From: an uncultured Ruminococcus sp.
Lineage (GTDB): Bacteria > Bacillota > Clostridia > Oscillospirales > Ruminococcaceae
DNA length: 7,904 nucleotides
Assembly (NCBI GenBank): GCA_947174625.1
Contig: CAMWJT010000052.1
Span: 1-7,904 of the forward strand
Direction of reading: 5' to 3'
In this document: positions 7,371 through 7,904 of the stretch, one piece after another
How positions within the stretch are numbered: the stretch's first letter is position 1
How the letters are laid out: each line of letters starts with the position of its first letter
Made by a program: the position numbers and the translations under genes
The notes under the pieces: generated by a model
What the model saw: the letters and a program-made list of their open reading frames with translations, nothing else
Told to the model about the DNA's origin: nothing
Database searches by the model: none

Positions 7371-7399
7371 TTGACAAGCGTGGAAAAAAATGCTATAAT
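7371..7399 (+). promoter_or_regulatory. Consensus SigA-type promoter of asnS with extended -10
   Basis: TTGACA (7371-7376) and TATAAT (7394-7399) are both perfect consensus hexamers, separated by the optimal 17 nt, with TGC before the -10 giving an extended -10. The transcript should start near 7406, giving a leader of roughly 35 nt. That leaves no room for a T-box, so asnS appears to be expressed constitutively and strongly from this site. Confidence 0.93.
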
Positions 7400-7421
7400 A
7401 ATTTATATTATAATTAAAATT

Positions 7422-7430
7422 AGAAAAGGA
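7422..7430 (+). promoter_or_regulatory. Ribosome binding site of asnS
   Basis: AGAAAAGGA lies 10 nt before the ATG at 7441 and is the best purine-rich site in the leader. It confirms this ATG as the start. Confidence 0.75.
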
Positions 7431-7440
7431 TCTGAAAGTT

Positions 7441-7904
7441 ATGCAGCATATTGATATTGCGGATATTTTGCATGATCCGGATTTTCTTGACAAATCCGTC
7501 ACAGTCTGCGGATGGGTCAGAACTTCCCGGAATTCCAAGACAATGGCATTTATTGCACTCAATGACGGCACAAGTCTGCCGCATTTGCAGATTGTCATTG
7601 ATAAATCCTCCGGCATTGCCTTTGAAGATGCCATGCCACTGGGGACATCTTTGAAAGTTGTGGGAAAAGTGGTTGCAGGACAGAACAACACCCCTGAAAT
7701 TAACGCAGAATCTATCGAAGTCCTGGGGACGTGTCCGGCAGATTATCCCCTCCAGAAAAAACGGCATACACTCGAATTCCTCCGGACAATGCCCCACCTG
7801 AGAGGCAGGACAAACACATTCAATGCCGTCCTGAGAGTCCGCGCTGTATTGGCGCAGGCAATTCATGAATATTTCCAGACTAAGAATTATGTCTATGTCA
7901 ACAC
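7441..7904 (+). CDS. asnS: Asparaginyl-tRNA synthetase, N-terminal part (cut by the window edge)
   Basis: The first 154 residues are present and the frame is open to the last base. The family is a class IIb aminoacyl-tRNA synthetase that charges tRNA(Asn) with asparagine using ATP, in the cytoplasm. Residues about 18-98 form the OB-fold anticodon-binding domain (VTVCGWVRTSRNSKTMAFIA and LPHLQIVIDK). The linker is YPLQKKRHTLEFLRTMPHLR (102-121), followed by the class II motif 1 helix region RGRTNTFNAVLRVRAVLAQA (121-140). EFLRTMPHLRGRTNTF matches AsnRS (EFLR...HLRxRTNTF) better than AspRS, which normally has RYLDLR at this point. Catalytic motifs 2 and 3 should lie beyond the edge. The start is fixed by the ribosome site and by the promoter upstream. 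It is divergently transcribed from aroC. Confidence 0.93.
   Translation, partial: MQHIDIADILHDPDFLDKSVTVCGWVRTSRNSKTMAFIALNDGTSLPHLQIVIDKSSGIAFEDAMPLGTSLKVVGKVVAGQNNTPEINAESIEVLGTCPADYPLQKKRHTLEFLRTMPHLRGRTNTFNAVLRVRAVLAQAIHEYFQTKNYVYVN

Noticed and set aside
7400..7440. Possible T-box or other leader control of asnS
   Set aside because: The consensus promoter leaves only about 35 nt of leader, far too short for a T-box, and no stem with an NNK specifier loop or antiterminator motif is visible.
7341..7866. Two overlapping minus-strand reading frames opposite asnS
   Set aside because: They are antisense to a clearly recognised synthetase, run across its promoter or leader, and show no family motifs.

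Overview
The window looks like a stretch of a moderately GC chromosome from a Gram-positive gut-type bacterium, most likely a clostridial Firmicute near Ruminococcus/Oscillospiraceae. That placement is an inference from gene style: AT-rich spacers, AAGGA/GGAG ribosome sites, near-consensus SigA promoters, a lipoprotein with a short Lys/Arg-rich signal peptide, and a preference for CGG/CCGG-type codons. No rRNA or other decisive marker is present.

Left half (about 1-5063, plus strand): a probable three-gene unit. It has an unrecognised 284-residue protein, a very large (1164 aa) MolR/YehI-type DUF4132 protein, and a small predicted lipoprotein whose start lies inside the end of the DUF4132 gene. 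DUF4132 proteins are known to occur next to MoxR-type AAA+ ATPases, vWA proteins and SWIM-domain proteins (for example the E. coli yeh cluster). The window may therefore hold the downstream end of such a system, with the ATPase and vWA partners, if present, to the left of position 1. Pairing with a surface lipoprotein is the most unusual aspect.

Middle (5064-5120): a strong bidirectional rho-independent terminator separates this unit from a convergent minus-strand pair.

Right half: chorismate synthase (aroC) is followed after 2 nt by a Fic-domain protein with a complete catalytic motif, an N-terminal autoinhibitory motif and a TTG start, so the two are probably co-transcribed. Upstream of aroC, a short AT-rich region holds two back-to-back extended -10 promoters. 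One drives aroC-fic leftwards. The other, with perfect -35 and -10 hexamers, drives asparaginyl-tRNA synthetase (asnS) rightwards, which runs off the right edge.

No tRNA, rRNA, CRISPR array, insertion sequence or attachment site was recognised. Coding density is high and every spacer is shorter than 160 bases.
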